Assembly: GCF_022921095.1 (NCBI RefSeq)
Contig: NZ_CP095053.1
Coordinates: 724,501 to 788,500 of the forward strand
Direction of reading: 5' to 3'
Length of the DNA stretch: 64,000 bases
Source: Hymenobacter aerilatus
GTDB taxonomy: Bacteria > Bacteroidota > Bacteroidia > Cytophagales > Hymenobacteraceae
The notes below the pieces were generated by a model. That model was not told the DNA's origin. It worked only from the letters and a program-made list of their open reading frames with translations, and ran no database searches. Shown piece after piece: positions 8,739 to 16,682 of this stretch. Made by a program: the position numbers and the translations under genes. Every line of letters begins with the position of its first letter. The first letter of the stretch is position 1.

Positions 8739-8775
8739 AACACTCAACATTCAACCCTTAACACTCAACATTTCA
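8739..8775 (+). repeat. 21-bp-period tandem repeat in the ilvC leader
   Basis: The 13-mer AACACTCAACATT occurs at 8739-8751 and again at 8760-8772, giving about 1.7 copies of a 21-bp unit immediately before the ilvC start at 8779. It is low complexity (A, C, T, no G), so probably an unstructured translation-initiation region. Confidence 0.55.
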
Positions 8776-8778
8776 CAC

Positions 8779-9837
8779 ATGGCAACCATCAACTTTGGCG
8801 GCGTCGACGAAACTGTAATCACCCGCGACGAATTTCCGCTGTTTAAAGCGCAGGAGTTCCTGAAAGACGAAACCATTGCCGTACTCGGCTACGGTGTGCA
8901 GGGTCCCGGCCAGGCCCTGAACCTGCGCGATAACGGCTTCAACGTGATTGTGGGTCAGCGTGAGGATTCGGCATCGTGGCAGAAGGCGGTGGAAGATGGC
9001 TGGGTGCCCGGCGAAACGCTGTTTGGGCTGGAAGAAGCCGCCGAGCGCGGTACTATTGTGTGCTACTTGCTCTCCGACGCTGGTCAGATTGCGCTGTGGC
9101 CTGCTATCAAGGAAAAATTGACGCCCGGCAAAACCCTCTATTTCTCGCACGGCTTCGGCGTAACCTTCAACGACCAAACCGGCATCGTACCACCCAAGGA
9201 TATCGACGTGATTCTGGTAGCGCCCAAGGGTAGTGGCACCAGCCTGCGTCGCCTGTTTGTGGCCGGTGGCGGGTTGAACTCGTCGTTTGCTGTGTTCCAG
9301 GATGCTAGCGGTGAAGCTTTCACCAAGGCCACGGCCCTGGGCATCGGGGTAGGCTCGGGCTACCTGTTCCAGACCGACTTCAAGAAGGAAGTATACTCCG
9401 ACCTCACCGGCGAGCGTGGCGTGCTGATGGGTGCTCTGGCTGGCATCATCGAGGCGCAATACCAGGTGCTGCGCCAGCGCGGCCACTCGCCCTCCGAGGC
9501 CTTCAACGAAACCGTAGAAGAGCTGACCCAGAGCCTGGTGCCGCTGGTAGGCGAAAACGGCATGGACTGGATGTTTGCCAACTGCTCCGTGACGGCCCAG
9601 CGTGGTGCCCTCGACTGGAAAGGCAAGTTCCGCGAAGCTACCCTGCCCGTACTCAACGAGCTGTATGACAGCGTGGCCTCGGGTGCCGAAGCCAAGCGCA
9701 CCATCGAGCGCGGCTCTACCCCCGACTACCGCGAGAAGCTGCAAGAGGAGCTGAAAGAAGTACGCGAGTCGGAGCTGTGGCAAACCGGCGCCCGCGTGCG
9801 CGAGCTGCGCTCGAATACGACGAACGTAGAGGCGTAA
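8779..9837 (+). CDS. ilvC: Ketol-acid reductoisomerase
   Basis: IlvC isomerises and reduces acetolactate or acetohydroxybutyrate to the dihydroxy acids, using NADPH and Mg2+. The ATG at 8779 (MATINFGGVDETVITRDEF) is chosen; the frame continues upstream only through the A/C/T tandem repeat. The nucleotide-binding loop is AVLGYGVQGPGQALNLRDNG at about residues 34-53, with VGQRE after it for NADP selection. The C-terminal knotted domain carries DLTGERGVLMGALAGIIEAQY and later acidic residues that bind Mg2+. At 352 residues it is slightly longer than class I enzymes, as is usual in Bacteroidetes. It is the last gene of the compact run and is followed by a 20-bp-arm hairpin. Confidence 0.95.
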   Translation: MATINFGGVDETVITRDEFPLFKAQEFLKDETIAVLGYGVQGPGQALNLRDNGFNVIVGQREDSASWQKAVEDGWVPGETLFGLEEAAERGTIVCYLLSDAGQIALWPAIKEKLTPGKTLYFSHGFGVTFNDQTGIVPPKDIDVILVAPKGSGTSLRRLFVAGGGLNSSFAVFQDASGEAFTKATALGIGVGSGYLFQTDFKKEVYSDLTGERGVLMGALAGIIEAQYQVLRQRGHSPSEAFNETVEELTQSLVPLVGENGMDWMFANCSVTAQRGALDWKGKFREATLPVLNELYDSVASGAEAKRTIERGSTPDYREKLQEELKEVRESELWQTGARVRELRSNTTNVEA

Positions 9838-9849
9838 GGAAACCAGAGG

Positions 9850-9895
9850 TAGAAGCTAGTTCCCCTCCTCAGCTAAGGAGGGGAACTAGCTTCTA
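9850..9895. repeat. Perfect 20-bp-arm hairpin after ilvC
   Basis: TAGAAGCTAGTTCCCCTCCT (9850-9869) pairs perfectly with 9876-9895 around a six-base loop. The core CCCCTCC/GGAGGGG plus CTAGTT recurs in the larger hairpin at 12186-12253, so the two are related. There is no long T run; it may act as a terminator or mRNA stabiliser between ilvC and the methyltransferase. Confidence 0.75.
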
Positions 9896-9921
9896 ATTCT
9901 AGTTTGAGAGTTATAGAAACC

Positions 9922-10671
9922 ATGCAGTGGAACGCTGACACCTACAGCCAAAAGCACGCCTTTGTCTTTCATTACGGCGCGGGGCTGCTGGACTTGTTGG
10001 CCCCGAAGCCAGGGGAGCTGATCCTAGATCTGGGCTGTGGTTCCGGCGAGCTGACGCAGCGGATAGTCGCTGCGGACGCTGTGGTTATTGGATTGGATGC
10101 CTCGGCCAGCATGATTGCCAAAGCTCGCGAGCAGTTTCCTACCCTCGACTTTCGGGTAGGGGATGGGGCTAGCTTTGCGCTGCCGGAGCGCTTTGATGCC
10201 ATCTTCTCCAATGCCGCGCTGCACTGGATGCCTGCTGCCGCTGCTGTTGTACAGCAAATGCAACAGCACCTGAAGCCGGGCGGCCGCCTCGTGGCGGAGT
10301 TTGGAGGCAAAGGCAACGTGGCGCAGATTACCAATGCGCTGTTGCGCCACCTGCACCAGCGCGGCCACACGCACATTCAAGCCGAGTGGTGGTACTTCCC
10401 CTCGCCCGGCCAGTACGCCACGCTGCTAGAGCAACACGGCTTCCGGGTGCAACTCGTGCAGCACTACGACCGGCCTACCCCACTTGCTGATCCAGAAACC
10501 GGCCTAACCGATTGGATTCAGCAGTTTGGCGCCAACTTCTTTGCGGGAGTAGGAGCCGAGGAGCAAGCCGATATCCTGGCGGCTGTCAATGATGAGTTGC
10601 GTCCGGTGCTGTTCCAGGACGGCCAATGGGTGGCTGACTACAAACGCCTGCGCGTGGTAGCGCAGAAATGA
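9922..10671 (+). CDS. Class I SAM-dependent methyltransferase (trans-aconitate methyltransferase-like)
   Basis: The 249-residue product from the ATG at 9922 is preferred over a TTG 18 bp upstream. Motif I is ILDLGCGSGELT (residues 34-45); motif II GLDASASMIAKAREQFP follows, then FDAIFSNAALHWM, a phrase typical of the Tam / methyltransferase-11 group that acts on small carboxylic acids or quinone-type substrates. It is soluble and cytoplasmic. It sits inside the ilv cluster between ilvC and ilvA but is flanked by long palindromes on both sides, so it may be a separate unit. A role in branched-chain metabolism is not implied by the sequence. Confidence 0.85.
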   Translation: MQWNADTYSQKHAFVFHYGAGLLDLLAPKPGELILDLGCGSGELTQRIVAADAVVIGLDASASMIAKAREQFPTLDFRVGDGASFALPERFDAIFSNAALHWMPAAAAVVQQMQQHLKPGGRLVAEFGGKGNVAQITNALLRHLHQRGHTHIQAEWWYFPSPGQYATLLEQHGFRVQLVQHYDRPTPLADPETGLTDWIQQFGANFFAGVGAEEQADILAAVNDELRPVLFQDGQWVADYKRLRVVAQK

Positions 10672-10682
10672 CGCGGTTGTAC

Positions 10683-10833
10683 TGGCGCGGGGCTATGCCC
10701 CGTGTTTACAATTCGCAGGCCTCTGGCCTGCCCGCCAGAACGATTTGCTTGTGCTAATGTTTGTGCCGAGCGGTGCAGACGGCAGCAGGCCAGAGGCCTG
10801 CGAATAGTAGACACGGGGCATAGCCCCGCGCCA
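10683..10833. repeat. 150-bp compound palindrome between the methyltransferase gene and ilvA
   Basis: The outer arms (GGCGCGGGGCTATGCCCCGTGT and its complement) each fold on themselves, because GGGGCTATGCCCC is itself palindromic. The inner arms TTCGCAGGCCTCTGGCCTGC and GCAGGCCAGAGGCCTGCGAA do the same. The element fills most of the 211-bp gap and leaves about 50 bp for ilvA promoter signals. Confidence 0.75.
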
Positions 10834-10882
10834 GAAGCACCGACGCAGCCTGTGGGCCGCTATCTTTTATTATTGATTTCTC

Positions 10883-12160
10883 ATGCAAGAACCTGCCACT
10901 TCCATCCCCGCTACGGTCGTCACCCTCGAACACGTACAGCAAGCGGCGCGCACGCTGGAAGGCGTGATTCTGAAGACACCGCTGCTGCAAAACTTGTGGC
11001 TCTCACGTACCTACGAAGCTGCGGTGTATCTGAAACGCGAAGATTTGCAGGTGGTGCGCTCCTACAAGATTCGGGGAGCCTACAACAAGATGGCGACGCT
11101 GCCGCCCGCGTCGGGGGGTAGGGAGGTGGTGTGTGCTTCGGCTGGCAACCATGCCCAGGGAGTGGCCCACGCCTGCCACCTTTTGGGCGTGCGCGGCTAC
11201 ATTTTCATGCCGGCCAACACGCCCGCTCAAAAGGTGGATAAGGTGCGGTTGTTTGGGAAAGACCAAGTAGAAGTTGTGCTCTGCGGCGCTACCTTCGACG
11301 ATACCTACCACGAAGCCAAAGCCTTCTGTGACGCCCACGACTACACCTTTGTGCACCCGTTCGACGACCCGGCCATTGTGGCGGGCCAGGCAACGGTAGG
11401 GCTGGAGGTGTTGCAGCAAGCCACTTACTCCATCGACTACTGCTTTATGCCGATTGGTGGCGGCGGGTTGGCCTCGGGGGTAGGGAGCGTGTTTCGGCAG
11501 TTGAGTCCGCACACCAAGCTCATTGGTGTGCAGCCAGCCGGGGCGCCTTCCATGCACGATTCCATCAAAGTGCACCAGGAGCGGCGCGCTTTGGAAACCA
11601 TCGAAAGCTTTGTGGATGGAGCAGCCGTGAAGTGCCCCGGTGAGCTAACCTTCCAACTCTGCCGCGAGCTGCTCGACGATGTGGTGCTGGTGCCCGAGGG
11701 TCAGGTGTGCGCCGACTTGCTGAAGATGTACAACGAGGAAGGCATCGTGCTGGAGCTTGCCGGCACGCTCAGCATCGCGGCCCTGCGCCAGTACGCCGAT
11801 GAAATCCGCGGCAAAAACGTGGTGTGCATCATCAGCGGCTCCAACAACGATATCACCCGCATGGAGGATATCAAGGAGCGTGCGCTGCGCTTCCAGGGCC
11901 TCAAGCACTACTTCATGGTGACCTTCAACCAGCGCCCCGGCGCCCTGCGCACCTTCGTGAACAACGTGCTGCAACCCGAGCAAGACATCATTCACTTTCA
12001 GTACATCAAGAAAAACAACAAGGAAAAAGGTCCGGTCTTCGTGGGTATCGAGGTGAAGCAACCCGGTGACGAAGAGCTAATTAAGATCCGAATGGTGGAA
12101 GAAGGCTTCGGCTACGAATACCTTAACGGCAAACCCGATTTCCTGGCTTTGCTGGTGTAG
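10883..12160 (+). CDS. ilvA: Threonine dehydratase (threonine ammonia-lyase), short biosynthetic form
   Basis: This 425-residue PLP enzyme deaminates threonine to 2-oxobutyrate, the entry to isoleucine synthesis. The PLP lysine is K62 in VRSYKIRGAYN; SAGNHAQGVAHA (86-97) and GGGGLASGVGSVFR bind the cofactor phosphate and substrate. Residues from about 338 (HYFMVTFNQRPGALRTFVNNVL) form one ACT-like regulatory domain, as in the roughly 420-residue type, compared with two domains in the E. coli-type enzyme, so isoleucine feedback is expected. It completes the Ile/Val gene set in this cluster. It probably has its own promoter after the 150-bp palindrome. Confidence 0.93.
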   Translation: MQEPATSIPATVVTLEHVQQAARTLEGVILKTPLLQNLWLSRTYEAAVYLKREDLQVVRSYKIRGAYNKMATLPPASGGREVVCASAGNHAQGVAHACHLLGVRGYIFMPANTPAQKVDKVRLFGKDQVEVVLCGATFDDTYHEAKAFCDAHDYTFVHPFDDPAIVAGQATVGLEVLQQATYSIDYCFMPIGGGGLASGVGSVFRQLSPHTKLIGVQPAGAPSMHDSIKVHQERRALETIESFVDGAAVKCPGELTFQLCRELLDDVVLVPEGQVCADLLKMYNEEGIVLELAGTLSIAALRQYADEIRGKNVVCIISGSNNDITRMEDIKERALRFQGLKHYFMVTFNQRPGALRTFVNNVLQPEQDIIHFQYIKKNNKEKGPVFVGIEVKQPGDEELIKIRMVEEGFGYEYLNGKPDFLALLV

Positions 12161-12185
12161 GGGGAAGTTGCACGCGCCCGTAAAG

Positions 12186-12253
12186 AAACTAGCGCTATAG
12201 AACTAGCTCCCCTCCTTAAAAAGGGAGGGGAGCTAGTTCTATAGCGCTAGTTT
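12186..12253. repeat. Perfect 30-bp-arm hairpin between ilvA and the aminopeptidase gene
   Basis: The left arm 12186-12215 (AAACTAGCGCTATAGAACTA then GCTCCCCTCC) is fully complementary to the right arm 12224-12253, with an 8-base loop TTAAAAAG. It ends 40 bp before the chosen aminopeptidase start. It is related in its core to the hairpin at 9850. Confidence 0.85.
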
Positions 12254-12293
12254 TAGCATGGTTACCGTACTTTCGGCGGAAACAACGCCTGCT

Positions 12294-14876
12294 ATGCTCT
12301 CCGCAAAACACCTGCTGCTACTGCTTCCTTTTTTGTCTACTCTCGGCCACGCGCAAGGGCCGGCCATTACCACTGGCGTTTCGCAGGAGCTGGCGCAGCA
12401 CCGGACGCGGGTACTGCGGCAAGTGGCATACAAACTGCATTTCAACGTGCCGCCGCAGGTGACGGCGCCCATTCCGGCCACGGAGGAAATCACGTTTCAG
12501 CTGCTCGACAACGCGGCGCCGTTGCAACTCGATTTTAAGGAAAAGTCCGACCACGTGGGCCGCATTACCGTGAATGGTCAACCGCAGCCGCTGACGGTGC
12601 AGCAGGAGCACTTGGTCATTCCTGCGGCAGCTTTGCGGGTAGGGGAGAACCGCGTGGCCATCGAATTCACGGCTGGGAACTTGTCGCTGAACCGCAACCC
12701 GGAGTATCTCTACACGCTGCTCGTGCCCGACCGCGCCCGCACGGTTTTCCCGTGCTTCGATCAGCCCGATGTGAAGGCCGTGTTTCACCTCACGCTCACG
12801 GTGCCCACCGAGTGGCAGGCCGTGGCCAACGGGCCGGTGGCCGATTCGAGCAGGGTAGGGGCGCGGCAAACCTACCGCTTTCAGCCGTCCGATACCATCA
12901 GTACCTACCTGTTTGCCTTCGTGGCGGGTAAGTTCCGGCACACCGCGCGCCAGCCCGACGGTCGGCCCATGCACCTCTACTACCGCGAAACCGACCAAGA
13001 GAAAATCAGCCGGAGCCTGGGGCCGATTTTCGATATTCAGGCCGGAGCGCTGAAGTTCCTGACGGAATACACGCAGATTCCCTACCCCTTCCGCAAGTTC
13101 GATTTTGCGGCACTGCCCGATTTCCAGTACGGCGGCATGGAGCACGCAGGCGCCATCGACTACAAGGCCAGTACGCTATTTCTGGACGAAGGCGCCACCC
13201 GCGACCAGCTGAACGCCCGCGCCAACCTGCTGGCCCACGAAACGGCTCACATGTGGTTTGGCGATTTGGTGACCATGCGTTGGTTCGACGACGTGTGGAC
13301 CAAAGAGGTATTTGCCAACTTCATGGCCGACAAAATCAGCGTCGTGACCCAGCCTGATGGCAATTTCGACCTGAAGTTTCTCACCGACCACTACCCCGCC
13401 GCCTACGCCGTGGACCGCACAGCCGGGGCAAATCCCATCCGGCAGCCGCTGGATAATTTGCAGGATGCCGGCTCGCTCTACGGCAACATCATCTACCACA
13501 AAGCGCCCATTATGATGCGCCAGTTGGAGCGGCTGATGGGTCAGGAGGCCTTCCGCGACGGCCTGCGCGCCTACCTCAAACGCTACGCCTACCACAACGC
13601 CACCTGGCCTGACCTCATCCATATCCTCGACGAGCGTACGCCCACCGACCTGCAAGCCTGGAACAAAGTATGGGTGAACGAGCCCGGCCGCCCGCAGTTC
13701 GACTACTGGCTACGCGTGCAAAACGGCAAGATCAAGCGCTTCAACATCGACCAAAAAGGCGAGGACGGCAGCCGCCGCGTGTGGCCGCAGCAGTTTGAGG
13801 TAGCCCTGGTGTACGCCGACCACGTGGAAGAACTGACCGTGGACATGCGCGCCGACAAGGTGCGTGTGCGCGAAGCGGAGGGCAAGCCCGCGCCGCGCTT
13901 TATCTTGTTCAACTCGTCGGGGCAGGGGTATGGGCTGTTTCCGGTAGATGCGCAAAGTATGCCCTACCTGGGGCAACTGCAAAGCCCGGTGATGCGTGCC
14001 GCCGCGTATATCAACCTCACAGAGAATATGTTGTCTGGCCGGGCTGTATCGCCCGCGCAGCTGCTGATGCTGGTGCGGCCGCTGCTGGCGCAGGAGTCGG
14101 AGGAACTGAACTTGAACCTATTGCTCGATCAGCTTACCACAGTGTTCTGGCGCTTCACGCCGCCGGCCCAGCGCCCTACCCTGGCCGCTACCCTGGAATC
14201 GGAGTTGTGGCAGGCCATGCAGCAGGTAGACGCCCCGAACAAGAAAAAGCAGTTGTTTAAGACCTATGCCAGCATTACCCTGAGCCAGGCCGCGCAGGAC
14301 CGGCTGCACACTATCTGGCAAACCAAACAGCCGCCCGCTGGCGTGAAACTCTCCGAAGACGACTACACCGACCTGGCCGCCGCGCTGGCCCTGCGCGCCT
14401 ACCCCGGCCACCAGCAAATCCTGCAAACCCAGCTTCAGCGCATTCAAAACCCCGACCGCCGCCTGCGCTTGCAGTATCTGTTGCCAGCGCTGTCGGATGA
14501 TGTAGCCACGCGGGATGGCTTTTTTGCGGGCCTGGCCGAGGACAAGAACCGCCAAAAGGAAGCCTGGGTGCTCTCGGCGCTGGGCTACCTGCACCACCCG
14601 CTGCGCGCCGCTACCTCCGAAAAATACCTGCCGCAGAGCCTAGCGCTGCTCGAAGAAATTCAGCAAACTGGCGACATTTTCTTTCCGCAAAGCTGGCTGC
14701 AAGCTACGTTTCGTTGGTACCAAACGCCGACTGCGGCCGCCACTATTCGCAGCTTTTTGCAAGCGCATCCTACCTACAATCCGAAGCTGAAAGCGAAGGT
14801 GTTGCAGGCGGCCGACAACGTGTTTCGGGCTGAGAAGTTGATAGGCGAAAAAGGTAGTGCTGCGGCTGGTCAGTAA
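12294..14876 (+). CDS. Secreted M1 family zinc aminopeptidase
   Basis: A gluzincin aminopeptidase of 860 residues. The ATG at 12294 gives a clean signal peptide (MLSAKHLLLLLPFLSTLGHAQG); an ATG 36 bp upstream would bury it. The zinc site is H315-E316-T-A-H319, with E338 in WTKEVFANFM as third ligand. The N-terminal beta domain is about 25-240 and the catalytic domain about 240-480. The substrate-binding GxMEN motif is present as GGMEH (280-284), with Asn replaced by His. The C-terminal half is helical. It probably trims peptides in the periplasm or outside the cell. It lies between amino acid biosynthesis and glycan-degradation genes without an obvious operon link. Confidence 0.92.
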   Translation: MLSAKHLLLLLPFLSTLGHAQGPAITTGVSQELAQHRTRVLRQVAYKLHFNVPPQVTAPIPATEEITFQLLDNAAPLQLDFKEKSDHVGRITVNGQPQPLTVQQEHLVIPAAALRVGENRVAIEFTAGNLSLNRNPEYLYTLLVPDRARTVFPCFDQPDVKAVFHLTLTVPTEWQAVANGPVADSSRVGARQTYRFQPSDTISTYLFAFVAGKFRHTARQPDGRPMHLYYRETDQEKISRSLGPIFDIQAGALKFLTEYTQIPYPFRKFDFAALPDFQYGGMEHAGAIDYKASTLFLDEGATRDQLNARANLLAHETAHMWFGDLVTMRWFDDVWTKEVFANFMADKISVVTQPDGNFDLKFLTDHYPAAYAVDRTAGANPIRQPLDNLQDAGSLYGNIIYHKAPIMMRQLERLMGQEAFRDGLRAYLKRYAYHNATWPDLIHILDERTPTDLQAWNKVWVNEPGRPQFDYWLRVQNGKIKRFNIDQKGEDGSRRVWPQQFEVALVYADHVEELTVDMRADKVRVREAEGKPAPRFILFNSSGQGYGLFPVDAQSMPYLGQLQSPVMRAAAYINLTENMLSGRAVSPAQLLMLVRPLLAQESEELNLNLLLDQLTTVFWRFTPPAQRPTLAATLESELWQAMQQVDAPNKKKQLFKTYASITLSQAAQDRLHTIWQTKQPPAGVKLSEDDYTDLAAALALRAYPGHQQILQTQLQRIQNPDRRLRLQYLLPALSDDVATRDGFFAGLAEDKNRQKEAWVLSALGYLHHPLRAATSEKYLPQSLALLEEIQQTGDIFFPQSWLQATFRWYQTPTAAATIRSFLQAHPTYNPKLKAKVLQAADNVFRAEKLIGEKGSAAAGQ

Positions 14877-14922
14877 CAGCCTTTTATGGATAGCTAATTT
14901 AGGGTTGTTTGCGCACATATAC

Positions 14923-14943
14923 GGTGCGTTTGCGCGCACATTT
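14923..14943 (+). promoter_or_regulatory. Putative sugar-regulator operator upstream of the fucosidase gene (site A)
   Basis: GGTGCG-TTTGCG-CGCACA followed by TTT. The half-sites are an inverted pair with one mismatch. It matches sites at 37726-37746 and 38041-38061 upstream of a susC gene. A weaker half copy, TTTGCGCACATAT, lies just upstream at 14908-14920. Confidence 0.45.
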
Positions 14944-14980
14944 TTGATTTTAGCAATACTTTATTGCAACGCTTCGCTAT

Positions 14981-15013
14981 ATTGGAAGCAAGTAGGTGAA
15001 ATGTATAGATTTC
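14981..15013 (+). promoter_or_regulatory. Possible promoter of the fucosidase gene
   Basis: ATTG at 14981-14984 and TAGATTTC at 15006-15013 resemble the Bacteroidetes -33 and -7 boxes (TTTG; TAnnTTTG) with a 21-bp spacer, each with one mismatch. The putative operator A lies about 40 bp upstream. Weak on its own. Confidence 0.35.
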
Positions 15014-15053
15014 GCTTCGCCACTTTTTGCCCGCAATTCAACCACCCTTCTCT

Positions 15054-16499
15054 ATGAATCTATTTACCCGTACGCTGGCTCTGGCCTCTCTTTCTGTGCT
15101 TTGTGCCCGTGCCGGGCAAGCCCAGGAGCAAGGCGTCCACCAGCAATCCACGCTGTATGAAGCACCCACTGATCCGCTGGTGAAGAAAAAGCTGGACAAG
15201 TGGCAGGACCAGAAGTTTGGGTTGATTCTGCATTGGGGGTTGTACGCGGTGCCGGGCATTATTGAATCGTGGCAGCTATGCTCCGAGGATTGGGTGGAGC
15301 GCGACAGCACTGTGGCCTACAACGACTACAAAAAGTGGTACTGGGGCCTGAGCAAGGACTTCAATCCGGTGAACTTCAACCCCGAGCAATGGGCCAGCGT
15401 GGCCAAAAAAGCCGGCATGCGCTACCTGGTGTTCACCACCAAGCACCACGACGGGTTCAATATGTTCGACACCAAGCAGTCGGATTTCAAGATTACCAAC
15501 GGCCCGTTCAAGGGCAACCCCAAGGCCAACGTGGCCAAGTACATTTTCGACGCCTTTCGGAAGCAGGACTTCATGATTGGAGCCTACTTCTCGAAGCCCG
15601 ACTGGCATTCGCAGGACTTCTGGTGGTCGAAGTACGCCACGCCCAACCGCAACGTCAACTACGACATCAAGAAGTTTCCGTGGCGGTGGGATAAGTACAA
15701 GGAGTTCACCTACAATCAGATAAGTGAGCTGATGCACGACTACGGCGCCATGGATATTCTGTGGCTGGATGGCGGCTGGGTGCGCCCCCGCGAAACCGTA
15801 ACCGACGAAGTACGGGCCTGGGGCGCCCCCATTCCGGAGTTCAGCCAGGAAGTAGATATGCCCCGCATTGCTACTATGGCCCGTCAGGCCCAGCCTGGCC
15901 TGCTGATGGTGGACCGCACCGTGCACGGTCCCTACGAGAACTACCAGACGCCCGAGCAGCGCGTGCCCGACCACAAGATTGACAACCCCTGGGAAAGCTG
16001 CCTCACACTGGCCAACAACTGGGGCTACGTGCCGAACGACAAGTACAAGTCGCCCACCAAAGTCATTCACTCCCTGGTAGAAGTGGTTGCCAAGGGCGGT
16101 AGCCTGCTGCTGGGGGTAGGCCCTAAGCCCGACGGTACGCTGGACAACGAAGCCGTGACGCGCCTTACGGCCATTGGCAAGTGGCTGGATGTGAACGGCG
16201 ACGCCATCTACAGCACCCGCGCCACCGACCGCTACCAGGACGGTAGCACCTACTTTACGCAGGGCAAAAAAGGCACGCGCTACGCCATTGCCCTCCTGCC
16301 CGAAGACAAAGCGGCTCCCACCACCATCGCCTGGACCGGCAACACGCCCAAGAAGGGTAGCAAAATGACGCTGCTGCAAACCGGCAAATCGGTGAAATGG
16401 ACGCGTACTGGCGACAAGGTAACGGTGGCCCTACCCAGCTCCCTTGCCAAGCAAGCGGGCACCTATCCCGCGCTGGCCTTTGCCTACGCGGCGGAGTAA
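15054..16499 (+). CDS. Alpha-L-fucosidase, GH29
   Basis: A secreted 481-residue GH29 enzyme; the start at 15054 places a signal peptide (MNLFTRTLALASLSVLCARAGQA) at the N-terminus. The family signatures FGLILHWGLYAVPG, MRYLVFTTKHHDGFNMFDTKQSDF and the nucleophile D239 in DILWLDGGWV are all present, followed by a C-terminal beta-sandwich. It removes terminal L-fucose from glycans by a retaining mechanism in the periplasm or outside. The presence of ESWQLCSEDW and a long active-site loop does not by itself separate alpha-1,2 from alpha-1,3/4 specificity. It is the first gene of the 15-36 kb glycan-degradation run. Confidence 0.93.
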   Translation: MNLFTRTLALASLSVLCARAGQAQEQGVHQQSTLYEAPTDPLVKKKLDKWQDQKFGLILHWGLYAVPGIIESWQLCSEDWVERDSTVAYNDYKKWYWGLSKDFNPVNFNPEQWASVAKKAGMRYLVFTTKHHDGFNMFDTKQSDFKITNGPFKGNPKANVAKYIFDAFRKQDFMIGAYFSKPDWHSQDFWWSKYATPNRNVNYDIKKFPWRWDKYKEFTYNQISELMHDYGAMDILWLDGGWVRPRETVTDEVRAWGAPIPEFSQEVDMPRIATMARQAQPGLLMVDRTVHGPYENYQTPEQRVPDHKIDNPWESCLTLANNWGYVPNDKYKSPTKVIHSLVEVVAKGGSLLLGVGPKPDGTLDNEAVTRLTAIGKWLDVNGDAIYSTRATDRYQDGSTYFTQGKKGTRYAIALLPEDKAAPTTIAWTGNTPKKGSKMTLLQTGKSVKWTRTGDKVTVALPSSLAKQAGTYPALAFAYAAE

Positions 16500-16503
16500 A
16501 CAA

Positions 16504-16667
16504 CGATTCGCCTCACCCCCCGGCCCCTCTCAACAGGAGAGGGGAAGCCAGACGATGAACGGCTGAGTATTAAATTTTGAATAGTATTTCTGATTCAGTA
16601 ACTCTTGATTTCCTCTCGGCTCCTCTGCTCCTTTCTCGGGGAGAGGACCGGGGGGTGAGGTGAATCG
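16504..16667. repeat. GC-rich paired palindrome, family A, copy 2
   Basis: The left arm CGATTCGCCTCACCCCCCGG (from 16504) and the right arm ending ACCGGGGGGTGAGGTGAATCG (to 16667) are inverted, each with its own CCCCTCTC/GAGAGGGG-type hairpin. An AT-rich spacer separates them. It occupies nearly the whole fucosidase to beta-galactosidase gap. Confidence 0.75.
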
Positions 16668-16682
16668 TCAGAACGCCCTGCC

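Noticed and set aside
8773..9783. Long open frame of 336 codons on the minus strand opposite ilvC
   Set aside because: It mirrors ilvC exactly and has no recognisable protein features; a consequence of GC-rich codon usage.
9904..9921. TTG start for the methyltransferase 18 bp upstream of the ATG
   Set aside because: The added residues (RVIET) contribute nothing to the fold, and the ATG at 9922 gives the usual M-W-N-A-x-x-Y start.
15276..16379. 367-codon minus-strand frame opposite the GH29 gene
   Set aside because: Shadow of the fucosidase coding sequence; composition rich in V, G, H and A as expected for antisense frames.
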